From Odontesthes bonariensis (lineage: Eukaryota; Chordata; Actinopteri; Atheriniformes; Atherinopsidae), in the NCBI RefSeq assembly GCF_027942865.1, contig NC_134514.1:38869765-38933764 (forward strand): 64,000 nucleotides of DNA. The letters are read 5' to 3'. The notes beneath the pieces are model-generated. The model did no database searches and had not been told where the DNA came from. It saw nothing but the letters and a program-made list of their open reading frames with translations. Positions 45,491 through 56,637 of the stretch are shown here, one piece after another. Made by a program: the position numbers and the translations under genes. Within the stretch, counting starts at the first letter, position 1. Every line of letters begins with the position of its first letter.

Positions 45491-45658
45491 AGGGGTTTTA
45501 TGAGCTGTTCTTTGTCTGGTCCCTCATCTAGGATCCATTTGCCATGGGTGACCCTTCCAGGGGCTTAAAGCCCCGGGCAACATAGCTCCCAGACTCATTG
45601 GGGCACGCAAACCCCCCACCACGGTAAGGTGACAGCTCATGGGGAGACTCTTGTGTGG

Positions 45659-46930
45659 TACAGGACTGAAAAGACAATTGTGGACAGTGTCCAGACTGAA
45701 CTATAGTTCCCACATGAGAAAAAACTTAAGCCTCTCAAGTTTATTTTGATACATTTGATCTCCAGTTACTTTCTAGAACTTACAAGTGGACAGCAGAACT
45801 GAAGCCTGTTTACCTGAAGGCGTACCTCTAGGCCTTGATCTTGTTAGATACCTGACAGATATCCTGTGGCAGCAGTATCTGCTTTGTGAAATCCAGATGT
45901 GGAAAGGATCCTGGATTCATGAATAAACCATCTGGCATCTCTGGGGGAGGCAGAGCTTCTCCATTGTCCCTGAACGAGGATATTGTTTGACAACAGCGGG
46001 GACATTTTAGGGAATTCTTTCATTTGACTGAAACGCCCTCTGTGAAGGGGTCAGAGCTGGAAAGCTTCAAGGAAACCTAGTCTTGTGTCTGCAAGTTTTA
46101 GTGAGATTTTAAAAATAATCTGTACAGGGACAAAGGACTGGGGTTAGATAAGATTCACCCTAACAAACTGAAGCTTCATTACTGTAAATACATTAGTTGG
46201 TCTGTCTAACAGGGGTCTGATTCCACTCCTTTTCTTTTACCAGAGTGTGTTCAGTCAGTGTTTTAATCGCTAGAGCCAGAGAGCTTGATGTGAGATTCCA
46301 GCCAAAAGTAGAACTGTGGTTTCATGGGGAGCAATGATTCAGAGCTGTTGTGAAACAGCGTACAGGTTCCTTATCCTATGCCAGAGGGATCAACGACAAT
46401 TACCCATCCAATCAAGTCACAAGAACTATGTAACCCAGGGTATCTTGAGAAAATGCTGTCCGGTCTGTGATTCATTCGATTCTATGCAAGCACTGGGCTC
46501 TGCCAGGTCTGAGCCCTCTCCTTATTCTGTCTTCGGTTCTACGGATAGAATAAAGCTGAGTTACGGAGACGGAGGCTTAAACAGACCGCAACTTCCTGCT
46601 AACAGTCAGGCAGTTTTCTCAGATACCTCCAAGTTTAAGACTTAAAGGAATCTGTTGATCCCTGACTGTAGTTTGGGAGTGAGTTACTGTATTAGAGTTA
46701 ACAGGTGCACTGACAGGGATGTGTGGAGGAATCTGATCCTTCAGGCAAAGCTCTTGATTCTTCACTTGAGAGTGTCACCGATACCTGACACTTCACTTTG
46801 AAGATGCTTCTAAGTAATTCAAAGCAAGAGGATTGTATACAGATGTTTGAATGAATAAACTCAAGTCACAGAATTAGTCATATCAGTGTTTATTTGAATA
46901 TCAGTCAGTTTACAAAACTCTGAAGTACTT
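45659..46930. other. No gene seen
   Basis: Mixed-composition intergenic DNA. A few open frames up to 109 codons (46316-46645 plus) have no recognisable motif. No terminal repeats were identified. Confidence 0.4.
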
Positions 46931-47265
46931 TTAAAGTTCAAGTTGTAGTAATGTGTTTCAGCAGAACATTATTTAACTGTCAAGTGTGTGGGTTAGACTG
47001 ATATATAGTGGCAAAATGACAGAATAAACCAATTGAAACAACCTGCCAAACATGTAGAAGAAACTAAGATGGTGGCGGCAATCACCATCCAGACATGGCT
47101 GTGCAAACATGGCAGAGGACATGTGCTGCCTGAGGTGATGAATGGCTATATAACACAAACACAATGTTTCTTCATTTTATGTGACACGGCACAAATGATA
47201 GTTCTAAATATAACGCTGTATTTCTAACAATTAATCCCCCTAAATGCTACACACTGGAACTTTGA
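46931..47265. mobile_element. Probable MITE, imperfect TIRs
   Basis: Left AAAGTTCAAGTTGTAGTAAT; right, on the other strand, AAAGTTCCAGTGTGTAGCAT. The resemblance is good but imperfect, and TAAAGTTCCAGTGTGTAG-like ends are common in fish genomes. Target duplication not resolved. Confidence 0.4.
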
Positions 47266-47734
47266 CAAACATACAACTTGTCAGAACACCCTAAAAAAAA
47301 AAAGAGGAAAAAAAAACAGTTAAAAGACTCTAAATAAAATATTAACATGCTTCCAATAACATTAAATTATCTTTGGTTGCTCTCCAAGTATTTGTAATGT
47401 GCAGCTTAGATGCATACAAACTCATAATATGTAATCTTATATGAAACACAACACCTCCGATAGCACCAAACATCACTGGATGAGCATGTTGCATCCTGGT
47501 GGGGTTGGCAGATGCACTGTGGACACAAAACAAATATACAGCAGCTAACCTATATCTTTTAAACATATTTATATATTTGCATATGCATAGATTAGTAAAG
47601 GTAATACAGCACAGCGAGGCAACGATTAAGGTTAAAAGCTTTATGGCAACTAAGATTTCAAAGATTTTACATCATAGTATTAAGTACAAAACATCAAATT
47701 TCAGTAAGCATGTCATATTTGCTTACTTACAGTC

Positions 47735-49597
47735 GGCATATCATACCACCGCCTGCCCTCCTCAGTCCAGCTGCACCCCCACCCCCCATCTCTATGGTTG
47801 ATAGCAACATCACTCCTGTCGCCATCCCTCCGCTACAACCTCTGTGTCTAACTATAGAGGAGGTTGGAGCTGAGCTCAGGAGACTTAAGCCAGGGAGGGC
47901 TTCAGGCCCAGATGGAGTCTGTCCAAGGCTTCTGAGGGACTGTGCTGGTCAACTAGCAGTCCCTCTTCAGAGGCTCTTCAATATGAGCCTTCAGATGGAA
48001 AAAGTCCCAGTGCTGTGGAAAACTTCTTGTCTCATACCGGTGCCCAAATTAGGGCAACCGGTGGAGCTGAATGACTACAGACCGGTGGCTTTGACATCTC
48101 ATATCATGAAGACCTTGGAGAGACTTCTTTTTTTTTTTTTTTTTTTTTTAAGTATTTTTTTGGTCTTTTTATGCCTTTAATGATAGGACAGTGTGAGAGA
48201 GACAGGAAGCAGGGGGCAGAGAGATGGGGAAGACACGCAGTAAAGGGCCGCTCGGTGCGGGAGTCAAACCAGGGCCCGCTGCATCGAGGACTAAGCCTCT
48301 GTACATGGGGCGGCTGCTTAACCCACTACGCCACCGACCGCCCCCCTTGGAGAGACTTCTTGTTCGTCGCATGAGATTGCAGGTTGCTGAGGCTCTTGAC
48401 CCCCTCCAGTTTGCCTACCAGAAACACAGGAGTGGAAGACGCGATTCTGTACATGTTGCATCGGGCATATGCTTATCTGGATGTGCCTGGTTCATGAGAG
48501 TCATGTTCTTTGACTTCTCCAGTGCCTTCAACACCATACGGCCTCCCATACTGAGAGACAAGGTGCTCGGTATGGGTGTGGCCCCCTCCCTGACATCATG
48601 GATTATAGACTATCTGTCTGCCAGACCACAGTATGTCAGGATGGGGAAATGTGTTTCTGGAACACTGGAATGCAGTACTGGGGCTCCGCAGGGTACTGTT
48701 TTGGCTCCTTTTCTTTTCACCCTGTACACATCGGCCTTCAGGTACAACTCAGAGTCCTGCCACATTCAGAAATATTCTGATGATACGGCTGTTGTGGCAT
48801 GTGTGCGCGGTGGACAGGAGAAGGAGTACAGGGATCTTGTGGAGGCCTTTACTGACTGGACCAAAAAGAACTGTTTGCTCCTGAACACCACCAAAACCAA
48901 AGAGCTGGTGATGGACTTCAGGAGATCTAAAACTCCATACCAGTCAGTCTGCATTGATGGAGGGGAGATAGAGACTGTTCAGACCTGCAGATACCTGGGG
49001 GTGGTGCTGGATAATAAACTGGAGTGGTCTGCCAACAAAGACGCAGTGTACAGGAGGGGCCAGAGCCGTCTCTTCTTCCTGAGACGCTCAGGTCCTTCAG
49101 TGTCTGCAGTGATATGATGTGCATGTTTTATCACACTATCACTGAGAGTGCACTGTTCTATGCTGCTGTCTGCTGGGGGAGTTGCACTACAGACACAAAC
49201 TGTAGACGCCTGGACAAACTGGTGAAAAAGGCTGGTTCTGTTGTAGGCAGAAGGCTGGACCCTCTCAGTGCTGTGGTGGAGCAACGGATGAGGAGGAAAT
49301 TAGATTCTGTTTTGGACAACAATAAACATCCTCTCCACAGCATGCTGCAGGACAGAGGAGCAGCTGCAGTGAGAGGCTGCAGGACTGAGAGCTTCAGGAG
49401 GTCCTTTGTCCCCACAGCCAGAAGGCTTTTTAACAGGGACTGCTCACATGTTTTCTCACATTTATTCATTTAGACATTTATTATTATTATAATCATTGTT
49501 GTTATTGTTCTAATGTACAATCATTGAAAAAATTTGCATTTTGAATTTCCCCCACTGGGGGATGAATAAAATATTTTTCTATTCTATTCTATTAAAA
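47735..49597 (+). mobile_element. Rex1-type LINE, 5'-truncated, split by a SINE
   Basis: RT coding begins near 47800 (TIEEVGAELRRLKPGRASGP, ELNDYRPVALTSHIMKTLER), stops at the SINE at 48130 and resumes at 48346 (LQVAEALDPLQFAYQKHRSG, MFFDFSSAFNTIRPPILRDK, STGAPQGTVLAPFLFTLYTS, IQKYSDDTAVVACV, YLGVVLDNKLEWSANKD). The FSDD/YSDD box and FSSAFNTI are typical of Rex1. A stop or frameshift follows near 49117; the C-terminus continues in another frame (CMLLSAVCWGSC-like, 49024-49473). The 3' end has GAATTTCCCCCACTGGGGGA, a small hairpin, then ATGAATAAAATA and (TATTC)n. Confidence 0.88.
48130..48345 (-). mobile_element. tRNA-derived SINE with 16-bp target duplication
   Basis: On the minus strand the element begins GGGGGGCGGTCGGTGGCGTAG, has a box A-like TGGCGTAGTGG and a box B-like GGTTTGACTCC about 50 nt apart, and ends in poly(A) (plus-strand poly(T), 48130-48149). 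CTTGGAGAGACTTCTT is duplicated on both sides (48114-48129, 48346-48361). This is the internal pol III promoter arrangement of tRNA-derived SINEs. It interrupts Rex1 RT codons. Confidence 0.92.
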
Positions 49598-50175
49598 CGT
49601 AATTTACAACTATCAAAATGTTAGAAAACGGTTTAGCTCAAAAAAACTATTTGATTATGTGATGCAGGAAGCACATTTTTTGGTAGCCCACTGTCCCCCA
49701 GAGCAAAAAAAGTAATTATCCCGGGATTCTCAGAGACATGTTCATTAATTTTCTGTCTCAGGCACATATCATCACACTTTGCCTCTAGTGTAACAGCTGT
49801 TTGGCTTCAAAGGCAAAGTAAACACAGTTTATATTGCCTTTTTCAAGGGGGGCACTTTGTGGACCAAAGTTCTGACACTCCAACAGAATGGCAGCAGTGC
49901 AGAATTAACATGCATGTTAAAACATTGGTATCTTTTGAAGTACTTTGGAGTACAGTATATGCTGCTGAATGTGGCTCAGCTCTGTCCACACAAGTCTTCA
50001 TGAGGTATAACACAGTAAAATGATTTATAAGATGAATCCTCCCACAGTTTCTGGGAGGAGAACAGAATCAAGATTTGTGTTTTGTACATTTAGCAGCAAT
50101 AAGTAACATGGAATGAAGCAAAGTTCACATGTTCTCTGTGCACAGGAAGGAGTTCGTAAAAGAAGGCAGTAAAAC
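49598..50175 (-). other. Downstream flank / probable 3' UTR of the ABCG-like gene
   Basis: No coding sequence. The sequence just left of the stop codon at 50176 would be 3' UTR on the minus strand. I do not see a confident AATAAA on that strand close to the stop. Confidence 0.35.
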
Positions 50176-50401
50176 TTATCTCTCAGACTTGACCTTATAG
50201 CGTAGGATGAGGTAAGTGGCCAGTCGGAGGATGATAAAGAAAATGCCCAGGACAATAAAATCTATGTAGAGCTTTGCATCTTCAACATCCAGCAGCTGCA
50301 GAACCTCTTCGGGCTGTTGGAACTTACACACCTTCCCTGGACACTCCAACTCTGAGCGGTTCATCCCATAGATGGACAGGATGACCCCTTCAAAGCTATA
50401 C
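50176..50401 (-). CDS. abcg4: Terminal exon of ABCG4/ABCG1-type half-transporter (partial gene)
   Basis: One exon with a minus-strand acceptor (TCTCCCACAG ending at 50402) and a stop at 50176-50178. It reads [20 protein letters not shown], then [21 protein letters not shown], then a transmembrane helix [20 protein letters not shown] and the cytosolic end LRYKVKSER. This is the last extracellular loop, TM6 and C-terminus of ABCG1/ABCG4 sterol exporters. VEDAKLY and KVKSER at the end look more like ABCG4 than ABCG1 (which has VENAKLY and a different tail), but I rate the choice only moderate. The rest of the gene is not seen; the preceding intron would have to span the repeats up to at least 64000. 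Confidence 0.82.
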
Positions 50402-51461
50402 CTGTGGGAGAGATACAACCACTGAGGACAAGTCCAAACTGTAAAAACCTTCATTTTGAGTCACAAACATTAACTTGTCCTTATTTTTCATGTCAGTAGA
50501 TGATAGATAGAGCACGCTCCTGGTTTTTGATAAAGGCAGATGGTGGTACCAGCAGGGAGGCTAAGAATATTTCAGCAAACAGACCATCTGACATAATCAT
50601 TATCAGCTGATTCATATTTTGTTTATTTAGAAATTCTTTTATGTGACGGGGTCATGTTCTCTCAAAAGCTACCAGACTTTGCCAGACTTGCCAAAAACAG
50701 TTGGTCTTCTGTTGCCGTGATTGTTAATGTTAGTTTTTGTTATAGTGCCATTTTGATAAATTAGTGGAGTCAGCATGAGCTACTTTAGTTTTGTTCTGCA
50801 CGAGTTCTTCCTGTCACTTCAAAGTGGGGCAATCCTGTAGGTGATACACTGCCAAAGCCCGAATACGTCAGACAATCTCCCTTCAAAGAGATCAAACCAT
50901 CAAAATAATAGACTTCAGTTCATCTGTTCTTATAGCCTGACTGTGTATTTTGTTTATTAGGTTGGAAATCTAATAATTAAACCTACAGGTAGGCCTTGCA
51001 GAGAGATGATGAAGTAACTAAAATCCTGATGACTCATAAGCTAACAGAAGTTAATAAAAGCAATTGTTGTTGCTACACCAAATGATGTTGGATTAAAAAA
51101 AACATAAAACACGTTTTGAAGTTCAAGTTTTATATTTTAAGTTGAAATACCACAAGACAGCTTAATCAGACCGTGTTACTTTAAAAAACTATAATGAAAA
51201 TAAATATTTGACTAAAAACTGAATTATGTTTTTATTAACTGTATACTTTTTTCTAAACTGGGACCATTTTACATTTGTTTTTAAGTTTTTATTCAAATAT
51301 TATGATCTATAAACTAAAGTATTTTGGTACAGCATCCTATATTTTAGTGTGTATCCTTTATTATTGATCCATACCATGAATGGTAAACGTTAGAAACTGG
51401 TTAGAAATTCTGCCACTTACAATAATTCTCCTTGTGGGTGGAGCTCCGGTCCCGAGGGACA
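50402..51461. other. No feature seen; likely intron of the ABCG-like gene
   Basis: AT-rich sequence with no second ABCG exon on the minus strand that I can recognise and no clear repeat termini. Confidence 0.4.
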
Positions 51462-51575
51462 TACACTATATTGGCAAAAGTATTGGCTCATCTGCCTTTA
51501 CACGCATATGAACTGAAGTGACGTCCCATTCTTAATCCATAGGTTTTAATATGATGTTGGCCCACCCTTCAGATT
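51462..51575. mobile_element. Tc1/mariner-type element end
   Basis: TACACTATATTGGCAAAAGTATTGGCTCATC followed by GGTTTTAATATGATGTTGGCCCACCC is a terminal segment widely seen in fish mariner/Tc1-type repeats. It is cut at about 51575 by another repeat tail (AGATTCAGATTCAGTTTTATTTGTG). The opposite end is not found nearby. Confidence 0.55.
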
Positions 51576-51782
51576 CAGATTCAGTTTTATTTGTGTCCCC
51601 GTAGGGCAATTAGTGTTGCAGCAAGTAAAAAAGACAACTAGAAAATTTCTGAAGAAATTTAGAAGGGGCCTGCCAAAGTGTGCGCATCGCTCAACCAATC
51701 ACGGCTGCTCAGGAATGGTTCGCAAGGCCTAAAGAAGAAGCATTCAAGCCTAAACGGCATCAAAGCCGTTTAAATTTAAAAA

Positions 51783-51968
51783 TTTAAAGCGGCGAACTGT
51801 CCCTTTAAAGCGGCGACTGTCCCTTTAAAGCGGTGAACTGTACCTTTAAAGCGGCGAACTGTACCTTTTAAAGCGGCGAACTGTACCTTTAAAGCAGCGA
51901 ACTGTCCCTTTAAAGCGGTGAACTGTCCCTTTAAAGCGGTGAACTGTCCCTTTAAAGCGGTTAATTGT
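51783..51968. repeat. 21-bp tandem repeat (TTTAAAGCGGCGAACTGTCCC)
   Basis: About nine units of roughly 20-21 bp with point changes (GCGGCG/GCGGTG/GCAGCG; TCCC/TACC). Each unit includes the palindrome CTTTAAAG. Confidence 0.9.
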
Positions 51969-53185
51969 GCTGTTGAAACTTCAAAGGATTGGCTGGGCCA
52001 CTAATAGCCTTGTTTCTATGGTAACATTTAACTGACAGTTAAGCTGCCCCAGCTGCTGCTACACTAATTATATGAGACTCAGGCTTCTCAGAGCCAAAAA
52101 ACCTCTACGAACAGATGCTTCCCATTCGGAAACCGTAAGAGCTACGGAAAAAATACTAACAGAATGAGCGAGGGACGCCTTTGGACTTCAATATTCCCGC
52201 GTTTCAGATCTGTAGCACATTCACAGTGAAAGCACGGATGAGAGAAAGAAGGGCTGCAGGAGCTGCTGAGATTCTGAGAATTGGATGAATTAAAATGGGG
52301 ATTTGAGGTCTTTGAGCCCCGACATCACTTTGCTCTGAGGGGCTCTGAGAGCAAACGGTCAGCCCTAGATGAAATATGAAAACATTTTATGAATCCCAGC
52401 ATGCGTGCCTATATTATGACAGTACATAATGGCATTGGAGCGATATTTGTAGGCGTGAGGGCGATTCGAAAATTAATCTGAGGTCAGAACTCTTGCTCTT
52501 CCCGCACTCTAATGAAATGGCAGTTGTGCTCTAAAAATTCAAATTTTACAGATTTTGGCCAAAACTTTGGGTCGCTTGGAGGCATGCTGTGGGAAATCCG
52601 TAGCAGGTATCGACATGGCGTCTTCACTTCTGAACACAGCACGCACATATCTACAAACTGACATTTGAATGGCGTTTCTAGGTTAATGCATGATGACACA
52701 GTAACTGATCAGAATTTTGGGTTTTTTATGATTTTTCCAGGTCATCCCCCTGTTTATTCCTAAGGGGGGCTTTGGGGGGCTGTTTTTTGCTTATTACGTC
52801 GCCATAGTAACTCCAATCTTCAATAAAAGTAATAGCCGGTGAAAACTCATCGAGCCGGTCGTTTTGATATATATATTGTTGGGATGTGCAGGCCCATAGG
52901 GCCCTCATTAATGTGGACGGAAGAATAAATATAGCCTACCTATAAACTATAAATAAAGAGACACGTTTTCAATGTTAAATCCCATAGACTTTTGCCAACG
53001 GAATAGTAATAGGTGCTTGCCATAGCATTGCATAGGAGAGCACTGCATAGCATTGCGCTATGGCAGGCCCCAATAAAACATAAAGGACATATAATCAAAA
53101 GTCTAAGAGGGAGGGATAATCCAGTTTGCTGAAACAACATCAGTAGCAGCCCCTACAAAGTAGCGAAAGTGCGCATCATCACTTT
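51969..53185. other. No gene seen; unassigned repeat-like DNA
   Basis: Includes a stretch (52440-52720) resembling interspersed repeat sequence and short frames without recognisable domains. No host exon identified. Confidence 0.35.
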
Positions 53186-53189
53186 CTGC

Positions 53190-56100
53190 CAACATCAATA
53201 ACACCACATTCAACACAATCTATTCTCATAGAATATATCGTGTAGAGAATATAGAGGAGAGGGGAGAGGGCGCAGCCTGGGGAGAGCCAGTGGATCATGC
53301 ATCCAGAACACATCCAGAACACTCTCTGTGTTGTGGAAGTTAAAAAGTCAAGAATCCAGCCCACGGTATTACAATCTACATGAAAAATGTTAAGAAGTTT
53401 ATGGATCAGAATGTGGGGCTGGATTGTGTTAAAAGCAGATGAAGAATCCTCAAACAGCAGCTTAGCATGGTTTCTGTTACCTTCAAGATGTTTAAAAACC
53501 CAGTTTAATAAGGTGGCAGCAGCATCCTGAACTGTAGGCATTCCCAGCTTTAGGGAGGCTGCTCTGAGCCACAGGTCTAAAATCATTCCCAGCTTTAGGG
53601 GGGCTGGTCTGAGCCACAGGTCTAAAATCATTCCCAGCTTTAGGGGGGCTGGTCTGAGCCACAGGTCTAAAATCATTCCCAGCTTTAGGGTGGCTGCTCT
53701 GAGCCACAGGTCTAAAATCATTCCCAGCTTTAGGGTGGCTGCTCTGAGCCACAGGTCTAAAATCATTCCCAGCTTTAGGGAGGCTGCTCTGAGCCACAGG
53801 TCTAAAATCATTCCCAGCTTTAGGGTGGCTGCTCTGAGCCACAGGTCTAAAATCATTCCCAGCTTTAGGGTGGCTGCTCTGAGCCACAGGTCTAAAATCA
53901 TTCCCAGCTTTAGGGTGGCTGCTCTGAGCCACAGGTCTAAAATCATTCCCAGCTTTAGGGTGGCTGCTCTGAGCCACAGGTCTAAAATCATTCCCAGCTT
54001 TAGGGTGGCTGGTCTGAGCCACAGGTCTAAAATCATTCCCAGCTTTAGGGTGGCTGCTCTGAGCCACAGGTCTAAAATCATTCCCAGCTTTAGGGTGGCT
54101 GCTCTGAGCCACAGGTCTAAAATCATTCCCAGCTTTAGGGGGGCTGGTCTGAGCCACAGGTCTAAAATCATTCCCAGCTTTAGGATGGCTGCTCTGAGCC
54201 ACAGGTCTAAAATCATTCCCAGCTTTAGGGTGGCTGCTCTGAGCCACAGGTCTAAAATCATTCCCAGCTTTAGGGTGGCTGCTCTGAGCCACAGGTCTAA
54301 AATCATTCCCAGCTTTAGGGTGGCTGCTCTGAGCCACAGGTCTAAAATCATTCCCAGCTTTAGGGTGGCTGCTCTGAGCCACAGGTCTAAAATCATTCCC
54401 AGCTTTAGGATGGCTGCTCTGAGCCACAGGTCTAAAATCATTCCCAGCTTTAGGGTGGCTGCTCTGAGCCACAGGTCTAAAATCATTCCCAGCTTTAGGG
54501 TGGCTGGTCTGAGCCACAGGTCTAAAATCATTCCCAGCTTTAGGGTGGCTGCTCTGAGCCACAGGTCTAAAATCATTCCCAGCTTTAGGATGGCTGGTCT
54601 GAGCCACAGGTCTAAAATCATTCCCAGCTTTAGGATGGCTGCTCTGAGCCACAGGTCTAAAATCATTCCCAGCTTTAGGGAGGCTGCTCTGAGCCACAGG
54701 TCTAAAATCATTCCCAGCTTTAGGATGGCTGCTCTGAGCCACAGGTCTAAAATCATTCCCAGCTTTAGGATGGCTGCTCTGAGCCACAGGTCTAAAATCA
54801 TTCCCAGCTTTAGGGTGGCTGCTCTGAGCCACAGGTCTAAAATCATTCCCAGCTTTAGGGTGGCTGGTCTGAGCCACAGGTCTAAAATCATTCCCAGCTT
54901 TAGGATGGCTGGTCTGAGCCACAGGTCTAAAATCATTCCCAGCTTTAGGGTGGCTGCTCTGAGCCACAGGTCTAAAATCATTCCCAGCTTTAGGATGGCT
55001 GCTCTGAGCCACAGGTCTAAAATCATTCCCAGCTTTAGGATGGCTGCTCTGAGCCACAGGTCTAAAATCATTCCCAGCTTTAGGGTGGCTGCTCTGAGCC
55101 ACAGGTCTAAAATCATTCCCAGCTTTAGGGTGGCTGGTCTGAGCCACAGGTCTAAAATCATTCCCAGCTTTAGGGTGGCTGGTCTGAGCCACAGGTCTAA
55201 AATCATTCCCAGCTTTAGGATGGCTGCTCTGAGCCACAGGTCTAAAATCATTCCCAGCTTTAGGGTGGCTGCTCTGAGCCACAGGTCTAAAATCATTCTC
55301 AGCTTTAGGGTGGCTGGTCTGAGCCACAGGTCTAAAATCATTCCCAGCTTTAGGGTGGCTGGTCTGAGCCACAGGTCTAAAATCATTCCCAGCTTTAGGA
55401 TGGCTGCTCTGAGCCACAGGTCTAAAATCATTCCCAGCTTTAGGATGGCTGCTCTGAGCCACAGGTCTAAAATCATTCTCAGGAAAACCAGGAAGAGCCA
55501 CCTTTTTGTTGCACTTGATCTTTGAACCAACAATTTTTTTTAAGCCGTTCCAAACAGGGCCCAACCTGTTGTTGGCACGTTCTCTTTCCAGCTTCTCCTT
55601 GTGATAGAATTTTGCCCTTTTTATTTCATGCTTAATCTCCTTTTTAAGCAGGTTCACCTCTGTAAGGTCACCCTCTCGGAATGCCTTCCTCTTTTTGTTT
55701 AACAGGTTTTTCAAAGATTTTGACACCCAGGGTTTGCTATTAGGAAATATTTTTACAGACTTTTTTGGAATCACAGTCTTCCCAAAAAGTCCCATACTGC
55801 TAACGTCAGTCAGCTCGTCGACGTCACTGCAGGATTCCTTGAACATGTCCCAGTTAGTTTGATCTAAGCAACCCTGCAAGCACAGTTTGGAATCATCAGT
55901 CCAGTTGGGGATCTGTTTGGTGAGGATTTTACCTCTCCTGGGGGCAGAGCGATAAGCTGGCATAAGCTGCACACAGTTTTGATCAGCCCCACCCAAAGGA
56001 GGGAGGGGGAGGGGCTTAAATGCTCCTTTGATAGAACCATAACACAGGTCCAGATCATCTTGTTATGCCTGGTGGGGCAGGTGACATATTGCTAAAGATT

Positions 56101-56637
56101 TCTGTGAGTTTTTTTTAAAGAGCAGTGGTTGAAGTCACCGAGGACAAAGACAGGAGCATCAGGAGACAGAGACGGCAGCTTCTGGGTCACTTTTAGTATA
56201 GACACGAGGCTTCCTGCTCGTTGGGTGGATATACACGACAGTGAGGAATATCTGGGGGAATTCCCGGGGCAGATAGTGGGGATGCAGGAACACGGAGCAG
56301 TTCAATGTGTTTAGTGCACAGTTTTTCTCTGATAGGGACCGTTTTACACCAACGCTCATTAACATACAGGTACACACCCTGCCCTGCGATTTGCCAGTGC
56401 ACCAAATCCATCAATCAACATTTCCACATTCGAGACTCTATCCGAAAGTTTCAGTAACCGCCAGTAAACATGTTGCCGTCGCTCCCAATCTCTTCCACTT
56501 TGCTATAACACAGCTGACAGCTGACTGTGGAATATTTAGCAGCAAGGAAGTTTCCCCACTGGACTTGTTGCACAGGTGGCATCCTTCCTATCAGGGTACC
56601 ACGCTGGAATCCACTGAGCTCCTGAGAGCGACCCATT
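53190..56637 (-). mobile_element. Rex1-type LINE with RT replaced by a 45-bp tandem array
   Basis: Minus-strand order: 5' region (56637-56450), endonuclease pieces (QGVYLYVNERWCKTVPIREK near 56390; APVFVLGDFNHCSL, GDFN, near 56130), then PAYRSAPRRGKILTKQIPNW, NSKPWVSKSLKNLLNKKRKA and a Lys-rich linker to PGFPE near 55487. The frame then enters the 43-copy array. Beyond it the RT resumes (VQDAAATLLNWVFKHLEGNR, SSSAFNTIQPHILIHKLLNI, VGWILDFLTSTTQRV, CALSPLLYILYT) and ends at about 53230 without the catalytic FSDD region. The 3' part is truncated and the copy is dead. Its 5' end lies against the poly(A)-like 3' end of an L1. Confidence 0.85.
53539..55473. repeat. 43 x 45-bp tandem array derived from LINE RT sequence
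   Basis: From 53539 to 55473 the sequence is exactly 1935 bp, 43 units of 45 bp with no indels, plus a 9-bp partial unit. Only a few positions vary (GGGTGG/GGATGG/GGGAGG/GGGGGG; CTGCTCTG/CTGGTCTG; rare TCTCAG). In the minus frame of the host LINE one unit reads NDFRPVAQSSHPKAG, whose first part matches the RT motif NDYRPVALTS visible in the Rex1 copy at 48070. Because 45 is a multiple of 3 and no stop occurs in several frames, long open frames exist on both strands (611, 784 and 834 codons). These are by-products. Confidence 0.97.

Larger units (their letters stand above)
42302..45647 (-). mobile_element. Full-length Rex3 (RTE-clade) LINE, broken
   Basis: Minus-strand element with endonuclease, RT and a (GGAT)n 3' tail (plus-strand TCCATCCATCC at 42302-42320), the tail type of Rex3. 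An 11-bp duplication CTCTTGTGTGG flanks it (42291-42301 and 45648-45658), marking both true ends. The roughly 3.35-kb length matches a complete Rex3. The 5' region (45491-45647) is non-coding. Coding is interrupted by a stop at 44255 and a frameshift near 44020. Confidence 0.93.

Noticed and set aside
48171-48374. Possible tRNA gene on the minus strand
   Set aside because: Box A and box B are present, but the sequence continues into a SINE body with poly(A) and a target duplication and does not fold as a complete tRNA.
53539-55473. Regular direct repeats resembling a CRISPR array
   Set aside because: The 45-bp units are contiguous with no unique spacers, and the context is a eukaryotic LINE.
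53690-55525. 611-codon plus-strand ORF as a novel repeat protein gene
   Set aside because: It is antisense to the host LINE frame and exists only because a 45-bp stop-free unit is repeated.
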